A stretch of 5,409 nucleotides of DNA from GCA-001856825 sp049965815 (GTDB taxonomy: Archaea > Thermoplasmatota > Thermoplasmata > Thermoplasmatales > GCA-001856825): the NCBI GenBank assembly GCA_049965815.1, contig JBMFVV010000039.1:1-5409 (forward strand). Reading direction: 5' to 3'. A model generated the notes under the pieces. It saw only the letters and a program-made list of their open reading frames with translations. It had not been told where the DNA came from and searched no databases. A program made the translations under genes and the position numbers. This document shows, one piece after another, positions 1 to 5,332 of this stretch (its first letter is position 1; every line of letters starts with the position of its first letter).

Positions 1-1
1 G

Positions 2-1378
2 TCAGATTATGAACTCGTGGTAAAGAAAGCGGAGAAGGCTTACGAGGAATGGCTGAAATTCACTCCACCCCCGAGGGGGGAGCTAATAAGACTGATAGGA
101 AACGAACTCAGGAAGGAGAAACAGAGTCTTGGCAAGATCGTTTCGCTTGAGACAGGAAAGACTACGGTAGAGGGGGAGGGAGAGATACAAGAGATGATTG
201 ATATCGCTGATTTCGCAGTTGGGCTGTCAAGACAGTTGCACGGACTGCAGATGGCCAGTGAGAGGTATGAACACCGGATGTATGAGCAGTACCTTCCACT
301 CGGCGTCATTGGGGTCATAACGTCATTCAACTTCCCATCGTCAGTATGGTCTTGGAATTCATTCATAGCTGCGGTGGTAGGAGATGTGGTTATCTGGAAG
401 CCTTCGTCCAAGGCTATACTGACAGCAATTTCCGTGATGAAGATAGTAACCAAGGTGGTAAGGGAGAATCACTATCCAGAAATATTCAGTTTGTTGACAG
501 GGAGTGGAAGCGAGATCGGCAACATGATGTCTGCTGATTCTAGAGTAAAGCTAATCTCGTTTACAGGTTCGGTGAAGTCTGGAAGGACTGTTTCTGAAAC
601 TGTTGCCAGGAGATTCGGAAAAACGATACTTGAACTTGGAGGAAACAACGGGTCCATCGTAACAGCCAAGGCAAATATTCCCCTTTCTCTGAAGGGAGTT
701 GCGTTCGGTGCTATGGCCACTGCAGGCCAGAGATGCACCACAACGAGGAGAATTATAGTTGAAGAGAAGATCTACAAGGAATTTGTCTCAAAGTTGGAAG
801 ATATATACAGGAAAGTCAAGGTCGGAAACCCACTTGAAAAAGGGGTTTTAGTTGGACCTCTGATAGACGATGCGGCGGTCAAGAATTTCAATGATGCAGT
901 GAAGAGGGCTACCAAGGAAGGAGGGAAAGTACTAGTGGGAGGCAAACCAGTAGTAATTAAAGGAATTGAAGGTGGATTCTACGTACAGCCTACGATAATA
1001 GAGATGCCAAAAGTAACACCCATCACCTGCGAGGAGACTTTCGCACCTATCCTTTACCTCTTCAAGTACAAGACACTGGACGAAGCGATAAGAATTCACA
1101 ATGCTGTTCCTCAGGGACTGTCGTCTAGCATTTACACTACAGACCTCACTGAAGAAGAAATGTTCCTATCTGCCCAGGGCAGTGACTGCGGGCTCGCAAA
1201 TGTGAACACTGCTACAGCAGGGGCAGAGATCGGAGGAGCGTTCGGTGGAGAGAAAGACACAGGAGGAGGCAGGGAGAGTGGAAGCGATGCCTGGAAGAGC
1301 TATGCCAGAAGACAGACAGTCACCATTAACTGGGGGAAGGACATTCCTCTGGCACAGGGTGTCAAATTCGACGTTTGA
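2..1378 (+). CDS. Aldehyde dehydrogenase, ALDH7 (antiquitin) family, 5'-truncated by window edge
   Basis: This is an NAD(P)+-dependent aldehyde dehydrogenase, probably cytosolic, oxidising an aldehyde to a carboxylate. The frame is open from base 2. A GTG at 17 could start a 453-residue protein, but the codons before it (S-D-Y-E-L) continue the family alignment, and ALDH7 proteins of about 500-510 residues have some 45-50 more N-terminal residues, so the true start is outside the window. Counting from the GTG: Asn105 in FNFP, Lys128 in WKPS (cofactor), FTGS at 182-185, the general base Glu206 in ELGGNN, the catalytic Cys240 in GQRCTT, and Glu340 in ETFAPI. The C-terminal third (GSDCG, GAEIGGAFGGEK, GGGRESGSDAWK, PLAQGVKF) is the signature of antiquitin/alpha-aminoadipic semialdehyde dehydrogenase. 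The EGEIQE segment (52-59) matches the antiquitin region that contributes a substrate-binding Glu. Family membership is clear. The substrate (aminoadipate semialdehyde or another aldehyde acid) is inferred, and no lysine-catabolism gene lies next to it. It ends in TGA and is followed by a T-rich tract. Confidence 0.93.
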   Translation, partial: SDYELVVKKAEKAYEEWLKFTPPPRGELIRLIGNELRKEKQSLGKIVSLETGKTTVEGEGEIQEMIDIADFAVGLSRQLHGLQMASERYEHRMYEQYLPLGVIGVITSFNFPSSVWSWNSFIAAVVGDVVIWKPSSKAILTAISVMKIVTKVVRENHYPEIFSLLTGSGSEIGNMMSADSRVKLISFTGSVKSGRTVSETVARRFGKTILELGGNNGSIVTAKANIPLSLKGVAFGAMATAGQRCTTTRRIIVEEKIYKEFVSKLEDIYRKVKVGNPLEKGVLVGPLIDDAAVKNFNDAVKRATKEGGKVLVGGKPVVIKGIEGGFYVQPTIIEMPKVTPITCEETFAPILYLFKYKTLDEAIRIHNAVPQGLSSSIYTTDLTEEEMFLSAQGSDCGLANVNTATAGAEIGGAFGGEKDTGGGRESGSDAWKSYARRQTVTINWGKDIPLAQGVKFDV

Positions 1379-1413
1379 TCTTTATTCTTCTCTCCTTATT
1401 TTTTATTTTATTT
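1379..1413 (+). terminator. T-rich archaeal-type terminator after the aldehyde dehydrogenase
   Basis: Immediately after the TGA stop, a run of almost only T and C with T-clusters, including six consecutive Ts, covers about 35 bases. No GC-rich hairpin precedes it. Archaeal RNA polymerases terminate on such oligo-T tracts without a hairpin, so this probably ends the upstream transcript. The same bases overlap the A/T-rich box proposed as the moaE promoter, so the tract may do both jobs. Functional assignment is inferred from composition and position. Confidence 0.5.
1401..1410 (+). promoter_or_regulatory. TATA-like box upstream of moaE
   Basis: TTTTATTTTA is centred about 27 nt before the TTG start codon at 1433, the usual distance from an archaeal TATA box to the transcription start. 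This would give a leaderless moaE mRNA, which fits the absence of a Shine-Dalgarno sequence before the gene. The box lies within a generally T-rich tract, so its identity is uncertain. Confidence 0.4.
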
Positions 1414-1432
1414 GACTAGAGAAAATTGATTA

Positions 1433-1855
1433 TTGGAAGCGGCATATGCGTTCGTGAAAGGATTAATTCAGAGAGAATTCATAGACACGACCAAATTATT
1501 GGAGTCAAAGGAACTGAACGTGGGTTCTACTGTCACATTTCAGGGAATAGTAAGGAATATTGAATCTTCTCGAGAACTCTCTCATCTGTTCTATGATGCA
1601 GATGAAAAGCTTGCAACAACGGAGATAAATAAAATACTAGAAGAGGCAAAGGAGAGGTACGGGCTTATAGACGCAATTGCAATCCATAGAATCGGAATCG
1701 TAAAACCTGGGGAAACTTCATTGTTTGTTGCAGTGAATTCCACTCACAGGAAGGAGGGTTTTGATGGGTGCAAATTCATCGTTGATGCCATCAAGGAAAG
1801 ACTCCCCATATGGAAGAAAGACCACTTCGTCGATGGGACAGAATCGTGGCACTGA
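1433..1855 (+). CDS. moaE: Molybdopterin synthase catalytic (large) subunit MoaE
   Basis: MoaE pairs with MoaD to form molybdopterin synthase, which transfers two sulfurs from thiocarboxylated MoaD to cyclic pyranopterin monophosphate (cPMP). The 140 residues are close to the family's usual 140-150. Visible family motifs are FQGIVR (36-41), the IHRIG segment (84-88), GE followed by a beta strand (93-101), NSTHRKE (102-108), and the C-terminal PIWKKD with DG-x3-W. The two lysines known to be essential in E. coli MoaE (Lys119 and Lys126) correspond to Lys121 and Lys128, with identical spacing. The start is TTG at 1433: an in-frame TGA lies two codons upstream, and an ATG at 1446 is out of frame. 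A GTG at residue 8 (1454) is the alternative start. No Shine-Dalgarno sequence is seen, and a TATA-like box about 27 nt upstream suggests leaderless expression. The moaA gene follows about 60 nt downstream. Function is secure; the exact start is less so. Confidence 0.93.
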   Translation: MEAAYAFVKGLIQREFIDTTKLLESKELNVGSTVTFQGIVRNIESSRELSHLFYDADEKLATTEINKILEEAKERYGLIDAIAIHRIGIVKPGETSLFVAVNSTHRKEGFDGCKFIVDAIKERLPIWKKDHFVDGTESWH

Positions 1856-1863
1856 TGAACCTT

Positions 1864-1885
1864 TTTGTGTTGAACACTTCACAAA
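1864..1885. repeat. Small inverted repeats between moaE and moaA
   Basis: GTGTTGAACAC (1867-1877) is a 5-bp inverted repeat around one central base, and TTTGTG (1864-1869) can pair with CACAAA (1880-1885) across a 10-nt loop. The pair lies just after moaE and just before the TATA-like box of moaA. It could be a weak hairpin or a binding site for a dimeric regulator. Repeats this short also occur by chance, and there is no second copy in the window. Confidence 0.25.
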
Positions 1886-1886
1886 G

Positions 1887-1894
1887 TATTGATA
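1887..1894 (+). promoter_or_regulatory. TATA-like box upstream of moaA
   Basis: TATTGATA is centred about 26 nt before the ATG at 1917, fitting a leaderless transcript that begins at or next to that ATG. It sits too close (about 14 nt) to the alternative TTG at 1905, which is one reason to prefer the ATG. It is a single weak-consensus element, assigned by spacing. Confidence 0.4.
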
Positions 1895-1916
1895 CCCGAA
1901 TCAGTTGAAGATCACA

Positions 1917-2852
1917 ATGCTTTACGACTATTTCGGAAGACCCCTTAATAGTCTCAGGATTCAGGTAAATGCAACCTGCAACTTCAAGTGTTTTTTCTGC
2001 CACATGGAAGGGACAGATGAAAACGCTGCAACCCTTACTCCTGAGGAAATAGAAAGGGTTGTCGCCATTGCCGCTGAGAACGGAGTGAACAGAGTGAAAT
2101 TCACGGGAGGCGAGCCGCTTCTGAGGAAGGACTTAGAAGACATCATTGCAAGAACTAGGAAACACATTAACGGAGATATATCTCTTACAACGAATGCGTA
2201 TTTCCTGAAGCAAAGGGTAAATGACCTCAAAGATGCTGGTCTTAACAGGATAAACATATCCATGCACTCAATAGAACCGGATAAGTTCGTAGATATCACA
2301 AAAGTTGACGCCCTCGACATTGTGGAAGAGGGAATAGACACGGCAGTCGATGCAGGCCTTTCCCCCGTTAAGGTAAATTTTGTCGTCTTAAAGGGAATCA
2401 ACGAAGACCAGATTGATGCAATGATAGATTTTACCGCCAGCAAAGGTGTGATCCTCCAATTAATAGAATATGAAACTGACAGGGAAGGTGAGATGGGGGA
2501 GAGCTACAAGAAGTACCATTACGATCTTAGGATAATAGAAAAGAAATTGATACCAAATGCCGAATCAACTGAATATAACACGCTGCACAACAGGAAGAGG
2601 ATAAAGATACTAACGCCCAGTGGCAGAAACGCTTTTGTTGAGTTTGTCCAGCCCATGAGAAATGCTGAATTCTGCAATCACTGCACAAGACTCAGGGTCA
2701 CTTCGAAGGGGGAATTCCAGACCTGCCTGAACAGGAGAGATCAGCTGTTCAGTTTCAAAGGCAAAGATAATGCAGGAATCTTCGATTCTTTCAAGAGCGC
2801 AGTGACTGCGAGAGTACCGTACTGGAGGGAGGCTGATGAAAGTTCATATTAA
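1917..2852 (+). CDS. moaA: GTP 3',8-cyclase MoaA (radical SAM, molybdenum cofactor step 1)
   Basis: MoaA is a radical SAM enzyme with two 4Fe-4S clusters. It rearranges GTP to 3',8-cyclo-GTP, which MoaC converts to cPMP. Numbered from the ATG (311 residues), the N-terminal cluster motif CxxxCxxC is at Cys21, Cys25 and Cys28, and the SAM-binding GGEP is at 64-67. The C-terminal cluster cysteines are Cys253, Cys256 and Cys270 (CNHC...C). Arg258 and Arg260 in the CxRxR motif, with Arg14 near the N-terminus, match the GTP-contacting arginines described for the S. aureus enzyme. I chose ATG 1917 because MLYDYFGRP is the usual family N-terminus and a TATA-like box lies 26 nt upstream; an in-frame TTG at 1905 would add four residues. 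The protein ends in DESSY and lacks the C-terminal Gly-Gly found in bacterial and human MoaA. Its 3' end overlaps moaD by 17 nt, implying co-transcription. Function is secure. Confidence 0.95.
   Translation: MLYDYFGRPLNSLRIQVNATCNFKCFFCHMEGTDENAATLTPEEIERVVAIAAENGVNRVKFTGGEPLLRKDLEDIIARTRKHINGDISLTTNAYFLKQRVNDLKDAGLNRINISMHSIEPDKFVDITKVDALDIVEEGIDTAVDAGLSPVKVNFVVLKGINEDQIDAMIDFTASKGVILQLIEYETDREGEMGESYKKYHYDLRIIEKKLIPNAESTEYNTLHNRKRIKILTPSGRNAFVEFVQPMRNAEFCNHCTRLRVTSKGEFQTCLNRRDQLFSFKGKDNAGIFDSFKSAVTARVPYWREADESSY
2824..2832 (+). promoter_or_regulatory. Strong Shine-Dalgarno sequence for moaD inside the 3' end of moaA
   Basis: GGAGGGAGG ends 3 nt before the moaD ATG, and its first GGAGG lies 7 nt before it. 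This is the only clear Shine-Dalgarno sequence in the window. It falls within the final codons of moaA, which fits translation of moaD from an internal site on a shared message, in contrast to the apparently leaderless neighbours. Confidence 0.75.
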
Positions 2853-3075
2853 GTATTACGCAAAGTACGCTGAATACGCAGGGACGAAGAGGGAGGATCT
2901 GGAAGTAGAAGATATGACGCTGCAAGAACTCTTAGCATTCCTCAGGAAGAAATACCCGAAAATGAGCGAGGACAAAACTTCACTTGTAGCATTGAATGAC
3001 AGGTTTGAGAAGGACGATAAAACTATTTCTGATGGTGATAACATTTCCATTTTTCCTCCCGTTAGCGGAGGATAG
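2836..3075 (+). CDS. moaD: Molybdopterin synthase sulfur-carrier (small) subunit MoaD
   Basis: This is a ubiquitin-like beta-grasp sulfur carrier. Its C-terminal glycine is adenylated by a MoeB-type E1, converted to a thiocarboxylate, and inserted into MoaE to supply the dithiolene sulfur. The protein is 79 residues, typical for MoaD. It starts with the beta strand MKVHIKYYAKYAE, continues with an amphipathic helix (about 28-41), and ends in IFPPVSGG, the diagnostic tail with the required terminal Gly-Gly. The ATG at 2836 is supported by a strong Shine-Dalgarno sequence and a 17-nt overlap with moaA. The E1-like gene follows 28 nt after the stop, giving the expected substrate-enzyme pairing. 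A related role as a SAMP-type protein modifier is possible in archaea but cannot be judged from sequence; the moaE/moaA context favours molybdopterin synthesis. Confidence 0.93.
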   Translation: MKVHIKYYAKYAEYAGTKREDLEVEDMTLQELLAFLRKKYPKMSEDKTSLVALNDRFEKDDKTISDGDNISIFPPVSGG

Positions 3076-3083
3076 ATTATTAT
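3076..3083 (+). promoter_or_regulatory. Possible TATA-like box upstream of the moeB-like gene
   Basis: ATTATTAT begins right after the moaD stop codon and is centred about 24-25 nt before the ATG at 3104. The E1-like gene has no Shine-Dalgarno sequence, so an internal promoter producing a leaderless message is plausible. The 28-nt gap is equally compatible with simple co-transcription, so confidence is low. Confidence 0.3.
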
Positions 3084-3103
3084 CTGTTCTCTGATGTCTT
3101 TCC

Positions 3104-3844
3104 ATGAGCATGGAAAGGTATCTCAGCCAGGTTGCCTTGAGGGAGATATTTCCATCTGGCCAGAAAAAAATTGAATCTGCATCCGTTGTAGTCGTAGGAA
3201 TGGGAGGCACTGGGTCTTCTATTGCAGAAATGATGGTGAGAATGGGAGTAAAGAACATCAAGATAGTCGATAACGACATAATAGAGAACAGCAATCTCAA
3301 CAGGCAGGCCATGTATAAGGAAAGCGACATAGGACTGAAGAAGGTTGACGTGGCCAAGGCTGAATTGCTCAAAATCAATGAGAACGCGAGCGTTGATGCT
3401 ATTGACCAGAGACTGACGTTTGTAAATGCAGAAAGTATACTAGAAAATTCAACACTTATAATGGACGGAACTGATAACTACAACACAAGAAACGTGATTA
3501 ATGTCGTTTCATATAGGTTGAAAATACCCTGGGTATTCACGGCTGTTGAAGGAACGTTTGGCTATGTCAAGGCTATCATTCCTGGGAAAACATCCTGCTT
3601 GTCCTGCTTTGGTTACCCTGATAAAGGAGAAGGCATTTCCTGCACCATTCAAGGAGTGCTCCCGAGTGCTGTCAGGGCAGTTTCTTCAATTGCAGTAACT
3701 ACAGCACTGAAAATGATACTTGGAAATGAAACGTCTGGTGATCTGGTCTATATCGATGTCTGGACGCCAAGAATGGAAACCATGCCTATACCAAGAAATG
3801 AAAAATGCAATGTGTGCGGGGAAAAGAAGTCAAGCAGTGCATAG
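3104..3844 (+). CDS. moeB: MoeB/ThiF/UbaA-type E1-like adenylyltransferase
   Basis: This cytosolic E1-like enzyme uses ATP to adenylate the C-terminal glycine of a ubiquitin-like sulfur carrier; the adjacent moaD makes MoaD the obvious partner. The 246 residues match stand-alone MoeB/ThiF with no rhodanese domain. Seen in order: nucleotide loop GMGGTG (32-37), Asp56 in VDND, SNLNRQ (63-68) with Arg67, Lys80, and Asp121 in MDGTDN, equivalent to E. coli MoeB Asp62, Arg73, Lys86 and Asp130. A structural zinc site is formed by Cys165/Cys168 and Cys235/Cys238, and Cys180 occupies the conserved cysteine position before the GVLP helix. At the position of E. coli Arg14, which reaches the partner subunit's ATP, the sequence has Ser8 (RYLSQ instead of RYNRQ). 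The start is ATG 3104; ATG 3110 (MERYLSQ) is equally possible. In archaea one such E1 (UbaA in Haloferax) serves both Moco and SAMP/tRNA thiolation, so the symbol is given by context. Confidence 0.88.
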   Translation: MSMERYLSQVALREIFPSGQKKIESASVVVVGMGGTGSSIAEMMVRMGVKNIKIVDNDIIENSNLNRQAMYKESDIGLKKVDVAKAELLKINENASVDAIDQRLTFVNAESILENSTLIMDGTDNYNTRNVINVVSYRLKIPWVFTAVEGTFGYVKAIIPGKTSCLSCFGYPDKGEGISCTIQGVLPSAVRAVSSIAVTTALKMILGNETSGDLVYIDVWTPRMETMPIPRNEKCNVCGEKKSSSA

Positions 3845-3911
3845 CTTGAATTAGAGGATGCATGGCATTACCTGTGCTGATAGAATCTGGTCACCCGTGA
3901 AATGTCAAGGG

Positions 3912-3924
3912 TATAATTTAATAT
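3912..3924 (+). promoter_or_regulatory. TATA box of the prefoldin beta gene
   Basis: TATAATTTAATAT is the best archaeal TATA element in the window. Its core TTTAATAT is centred about 26 nt before the ATG at 3947, predicting transcription that starts at or a few bases before the start codon. There is no Shine-Dalgarno sequence. Together with the 102-nt gap after the E1-like gene, this marks prefoldin as an independent transcription unit. Nothing else is recognisable in 3845-3911. Confidence 0.6.
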
Positions 3925-3946
3925 TCCATCCTTCCATTGGGTCATA

Positions 3947-4312
3947 ATGGTTGATCTAAACCTTGGACCATATCTGCAGGATCAGATGAAACAGGCTGAG
4001 ACGCTCCAGAAACAATTAGAGACCCTTCTTGCACAACAATACCAGTACGAAGTCAAATCCAGAGAAGACAAGAAAACGCTTGAGTACCTCAACAAATCTA
4101 ACAGCGACGATGAAATATACAGGGGAGTTGGTACAATACTTGTGAAAGTGAAGGATGTTGAATCATTCAAGAAGGAAATAGAAGAAGATGTCGAAATATC
4201 CGAGATGAGACTTAAGTCGATCAAGGAACAGGTCAATCAAATGAACACAAAATTGAAAACAATGACTGACGAAATAAACAAATTATACCAGAAAGGAAAC
4301 GTCAAGAACTAG
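3947..4312 (+). CDS. pfdB: Prefoldin subunit beta (archaeal GimC)
   Basis: Prefoldin is a cytosolic ATP-independent holdase, an alpha2beta4 hexamer in archaea that captures unfolded proteins between coiled-coil tentacles and hands them to the thermosome. The protein is 121 residues, the usual length for the beta subunit. It has an N-terminal helix rich in Q, L and K (about 8-50), a central hairpin with the hallmark DEIYRGVGTILVKV (55-68), and a second long heptad-like helix (about 71-115). One beta-hairpin between two helices is the beta-class layout; alpha subunits have two hairpins. The ATG at 3947 fits a TATA box about 26 nt upstream and implies a leaderless mRNA. The gene is not obviously linked to the Moco genes. 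Its 3' end overlaps the convergent queA gene by 11 nt. Identification rests on the hairpin motif and overall architecture. Confidence 0.92.
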   Translation: MVDLNLGPYLQDQMKQAETLQKQLETLLAQQYQYEVKSREDKKTLEYLNKSNSDDEIYRGVGTILVKVKDVESFKKEIEEDVEISEMRLKSIKEQVNQMNTKLKTMTDEINKLYQKGNVKN

Positions 4313-5306
4313 AGAATCTATCCATAAGCATAGTATCTCCAAGGCTGTAGAAATAATACTTTCTTTCTATTGCCTCACGGTAAGCTGCCTTTATGCGTTG
4401 CTCTCCACCGAATGCATAAACAAGTGAAAGCAGAGAGCTCCTTGGTATGTGGAAGTTTGTCAGAAGGTGAGTTACACCAGAATTAAATTTCCATCCCGGG
4501 TAGATGAATATCCTAGTGAGCCCACTGTATGGAACCATTCTGCCAGGATAAGAGGCCGTTTCGAGGGATCTCATAACTGTCGTTCCAACAGCAATTACAT
4601 TACCTCTTGCATTCTCTATGTCTGATACCAGGTCATCAGTCACCTCAATTTCCTCCTCATCAACGATGTGTTTTCTGATGCAGTCGTCCTTTATCTCCTT
4701 ATAAGTTCCATACCCAACTTCAAGAAGGACGTACCTGACCTTTACGCCATTCCTGATGAGAGAATCCAGAAGTTCCTTACTGAAATGCAGGCTGGCAGTT
4801 GGAGCAGCCACCGAACCAGTTTTCATTCCTATCTCATTCTGGTAGTAATCGAAATCTTTCCTCTGCTTGATGTATGGGGGGAGGGGTAGCTGGCCGATGT
4901 TCTCGATGAAATCCCAATCTATGTTTCCCTCCACGACCCTAAATCCTTCTGGATTGCTCCATATCCTTACAATTCTATCGCCAATTTCGCACGATTCCCC
5001 GTCCCTTATTCTGCCTTTGATAAGCGCCAGGAAATTATCCTTATCCCTTTTAAGGAAGTTTATCTCCAGTTTCCCTCCAGTTGTCTTTTTCCCCAGGACA
5101 AGAGACTTCCTGACCCTTGTCCTGTTGAGTATCAAAACATCATCCTTTTTCAGTATGCCAGTTATTTTCTCAAAAGTTGAATGTAAAATCTTCTCGCCTT
5201 CCAATATCATGAGTCTGGAATCTGTTCTGTCATCAGGCGGTACTTGCCTTATCAGCTCCTTCGGCAATTCGAAATCATAGTTTGCAAGCGAGTAGTCAGT
5301 CAACAC
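4302..5306 (-). CDS. queA: QueA-family protein (S-adenosylmethionine:tRNA ribosyltransferase-isomerase-like)
   Basis: QueA transfers the ribosyl group of SAM to preQ1 in the tRNA wobble position to give epoxyqueuosine, the penultimate step of queuosine synthesis. The 334 residues match the family length. Family blocks seen: FELPKELI (12-19), PLPPYI (141-146), GSVAAPTASLHF (164-175), VGYGTY (197-202), GTTVMRSLE (241-249), IFIYPG (266-271), LLTNFHIPRS (281-290) and SLGDTML (321-327). Several residues nearly invariant in bacterial QueA differ: LNDTRV is LNRTRV (60-65), the His before VGxGT is Glu196, and the second His of HxMHxE is Asp216 (HIVDEE). The start is GTG 5306, with TTG 5303 as an alternative; no conventional start occurs upstream before the in-frame TAA at 5385-5387. 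A weak purine stretch (AGGGGAA) precedes it. Archaea usually make archaeosine rather than queuosine, so the family call is firm but the reaction performed is uncertain. Confidence 0.88.
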   Translation of the reverse strand: MLTDYSLANYDFELPKELIRQVPPDDRTDSRLMILEGEKILHSTFEKITGILKKDDVLILNRTRVRKSLVLGKKTTGGKLEINFLKRDKDNFLALIKGRIRDGESCEIGDRIVRIWSNPEGFRVVEGNIDWDFIENIGQLPLPPYIKQRKDFDYYQNEIGMKTGSVAAPTASLHFSKELLDSLIRNGVKVRYVLLEVGYGTYKEIKDDCIRKHIVDEEEIEVTDDLVSDIENARGNVIAVGTTVMRSLETASYPGRMVPYSGLTRIFIYPGWKFNSGVTHLLTNFHIPRSSLLSLVYAFGGEQRIKAAYREAIERKYYFYSLGDTMLMDRFSSS

Positions 5307-5324
5307 TTCCCCTATAGCACATTC

Positions 5325-5332
5325 AATTAAAG
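5325..5332 (-). promoter_or_regulatory. Possible TATA-like box of the queA-family gene
   Basis: On the minus strand the sequence reads CTTTAATT, centred about 22-23 nt before the GTG start at 5306. This is slightly close for a fully leaderless archaeal promoter but within range. A second A/T-rich stretch (TGTAAAATA, about 5346-5354) is another candidate that would give a leader of about 20 nt. Nothing else is recognisable in 5333-5409. Confidence 0.3.

Noticed and set aside
40..453. Minus-strand open frame of 137 codons opposite the aldehyde dehydrogenase.
   Set aside because: It lies entirely within a confidently assigned gene on the other strand, has a Ser/Ile/Pro-rich composition typical of antisense frames, and shows no domain motif.
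1961..2443. Minus-strand open frame of 160 codons opposite moaA.
   Set aside because: It is antisense to the conserved radical SAM core and its translation is low-complexity Ser/Thr/Phe with no recognisable family, so it is a shadow of moaA.
2980..3378. Minus-strand open frame of 132 codons spanning the moaD-moeB junction.
   Set aside because: It covers the ends of two well-supported plus-strand genes; the hydrophobic stretches are the antisense of their codons, and no start signal is convincing.
3845..3946. Possible small RNA or small gene between the moeB-like gene and pfdB.
   Set aside because: Only a TATA box is recognisable. No tRNA-like fold, C/D or H/ACA box pattern or conserved small ORF could be seen in these 102 bases; TCACCCGTGA at about 3890-3899 is a trivial 4-bp inverted repeat.
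4867..5280. Plus-strand open frame of 137 codons opposite queA.
   Set aside because: It is fully contained in the conserved queA coding region; its Ser/Leu/Phe-rich product is typical of an antisense shadow.
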